Assembly (NCBI GenBank): GCA_015487975.1
Contig: WFOS01000003.1
Span: forward strand, 25,883-89,882
Origin: Ardenticatena sp.
GTDB taxonomy: Bacteria; Chloroflexota; Anaerolineae; Ardenticatenales; Ardenticatenaceae
Length of the DNA stretch: 64,000 nucleotides
Direction of reading: 5' to 3'
Position numbers and translations under genes: made by a program. Shown here in pieces: positions 63,777-64,000 of the stretch; the stretch's first letter is position 1, and each line of letters opens with the position of its first letter. The notes under the pieces were generated by a model. The model did no database searches. It had not been told where the DNA came from and saw only the letters and a program-made list of their open reading frames with translations.

Positions 63777-64000
63777 GCCGTCGATCTGGAAATAGACGGG
63801 TGAATGGACGCCAACATGCGCTCAGCGCGTCCTGGTTTCGGGCGCCACCCCATCACGCCGTTGCTGATGGTCTTGGGGCGGGGAGAACGAGATTGGAGCG
63901 CTGGGCTTATGCCATGCTGGTGTTGGCCGCTTCTCGCGCGTGAGGGGGGCCTTCGGCCGCCGACACGCTGGGGGCAGGACGGGGGCCGCTGGTCCTGAGG
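63777..64000. repeat. Long direct repeat, copy 2 (runs to window edge)
   Basis: Starts with the same GCCGTCGATCTGGAAA as copy 1, 334 bases downstream, and lacks about nine bases after the shared GCGCGTGAGGG. The end of the repeat may lie outside the window, and more copies may follow. Confidence 0.85.

Noticed and set aside
63349..63943. Two small frames inside the terminal repeats
   Set aside because: They share a stop and sequence only because the DNA is repeated. About as many changes alter amino acids as not, and there is no clear ribosome site, so coding is not supported.
1..64000. CRISPR arrays, insertion sequences or prophage
   Set aside because: No regular spacer pattern, transposase, integrase or phage structural gene was seen in the window.

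Overview
The window is about 58% GC bacterial chromosome, densely packed and almost entirely protein-coding, with one tRNA and no insertion sequence, CRISPR array or rRNA. The gene content (full GlpABC plus DhaKLM, RqcH, Tex, a UPF0182 giant membrane protein, DUF1405, DUF1385 and DUF4139 proteins, many lipoproteins and secreted proteins, no outer-membrane assembly genes) and the promoter style (TTGACA-17-TACAAT) fit a thermophilic-type Chloroflexota, perhaps near Ardenticatenia or Caldilineae. That placement is inference from content, not from a marker gene.

Layout. 1-2264 (+): two CBS-domain proteins and an FAD/NADPH ferredoxin-type reductase. 2332-17208 (-): a glycerol and dihydroxyacetone cluster read from right to left: dhaR-type activator, glpF, dhaK, dhaL, glpK, glpA, glpB, glpC, a DhaM-HPr-EI fusion, then an acyl-CoA ligase. 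Two perfect 17-bp palindromes between dhaR and glpF are the likely DhaR operators. 17255-18602 (-): plsY and a DUF1405 membrane protein. 18780-23870 (+): an orphan molybdopterin hydroxylase large subunit, a membrane protein, rqcH and a DUF4332 protein. 23946-30565: a response-regulator/ParA fusion, tex, an orphan Phd-type antitoxin, and an ECF sigma/anti-sigma/bactofilin-like membrane protein operon. 30713-36602: tRNA-Arg(CCG), a lipoprotein M1 peptidase, a three-gene overlapping operon with a CoA-type Nudix hydrolase, and a secreted protein followed by pth. 36657-45057: a MarR regulator, a helically phased 10-bp repeat array, UPF0182, an isoprenylcysteine-methyltransferase-like protein, a PIG-L deacetylase, a fused E1 alpha-beta dehydrogenase and a lipoprotein. 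45123-53652 (-): a seven-gene run ade, M19 dipeptidase, CaiB-type CoA transferase, PfkB kinase, galE, GT4 and gnd. 53804-63339: a secreted regulatory-like domain protein, PHP, PrsW, SCP2, icd, DUF1385, DUF4139, EcfT, HAD and a secreted protein. 63443-64000: two copies of a roughly 230-bp non-coding repeat, the second running off the edge.

How it works together. GlpF lets glycerol in. GlpK phosphorylates it and GlpABC oxidises glycerol 3-phosphate to dihydroxyacetone phosphate, feeding electrons to the membrane. Dihydroxyacetone is phosphorylated by DhaK-DhaL using PEP phosphate delivered by the single-chain EI-HPr-DhaM protein, so this pathway does not need separate sugar-PTS proteins. PlsY, just upstream, uses the same glycerol 3-phosphate for membrane lipid. 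No glycerol dehydrogenase is present in the window, so the source of dihydroxyacetone is open.
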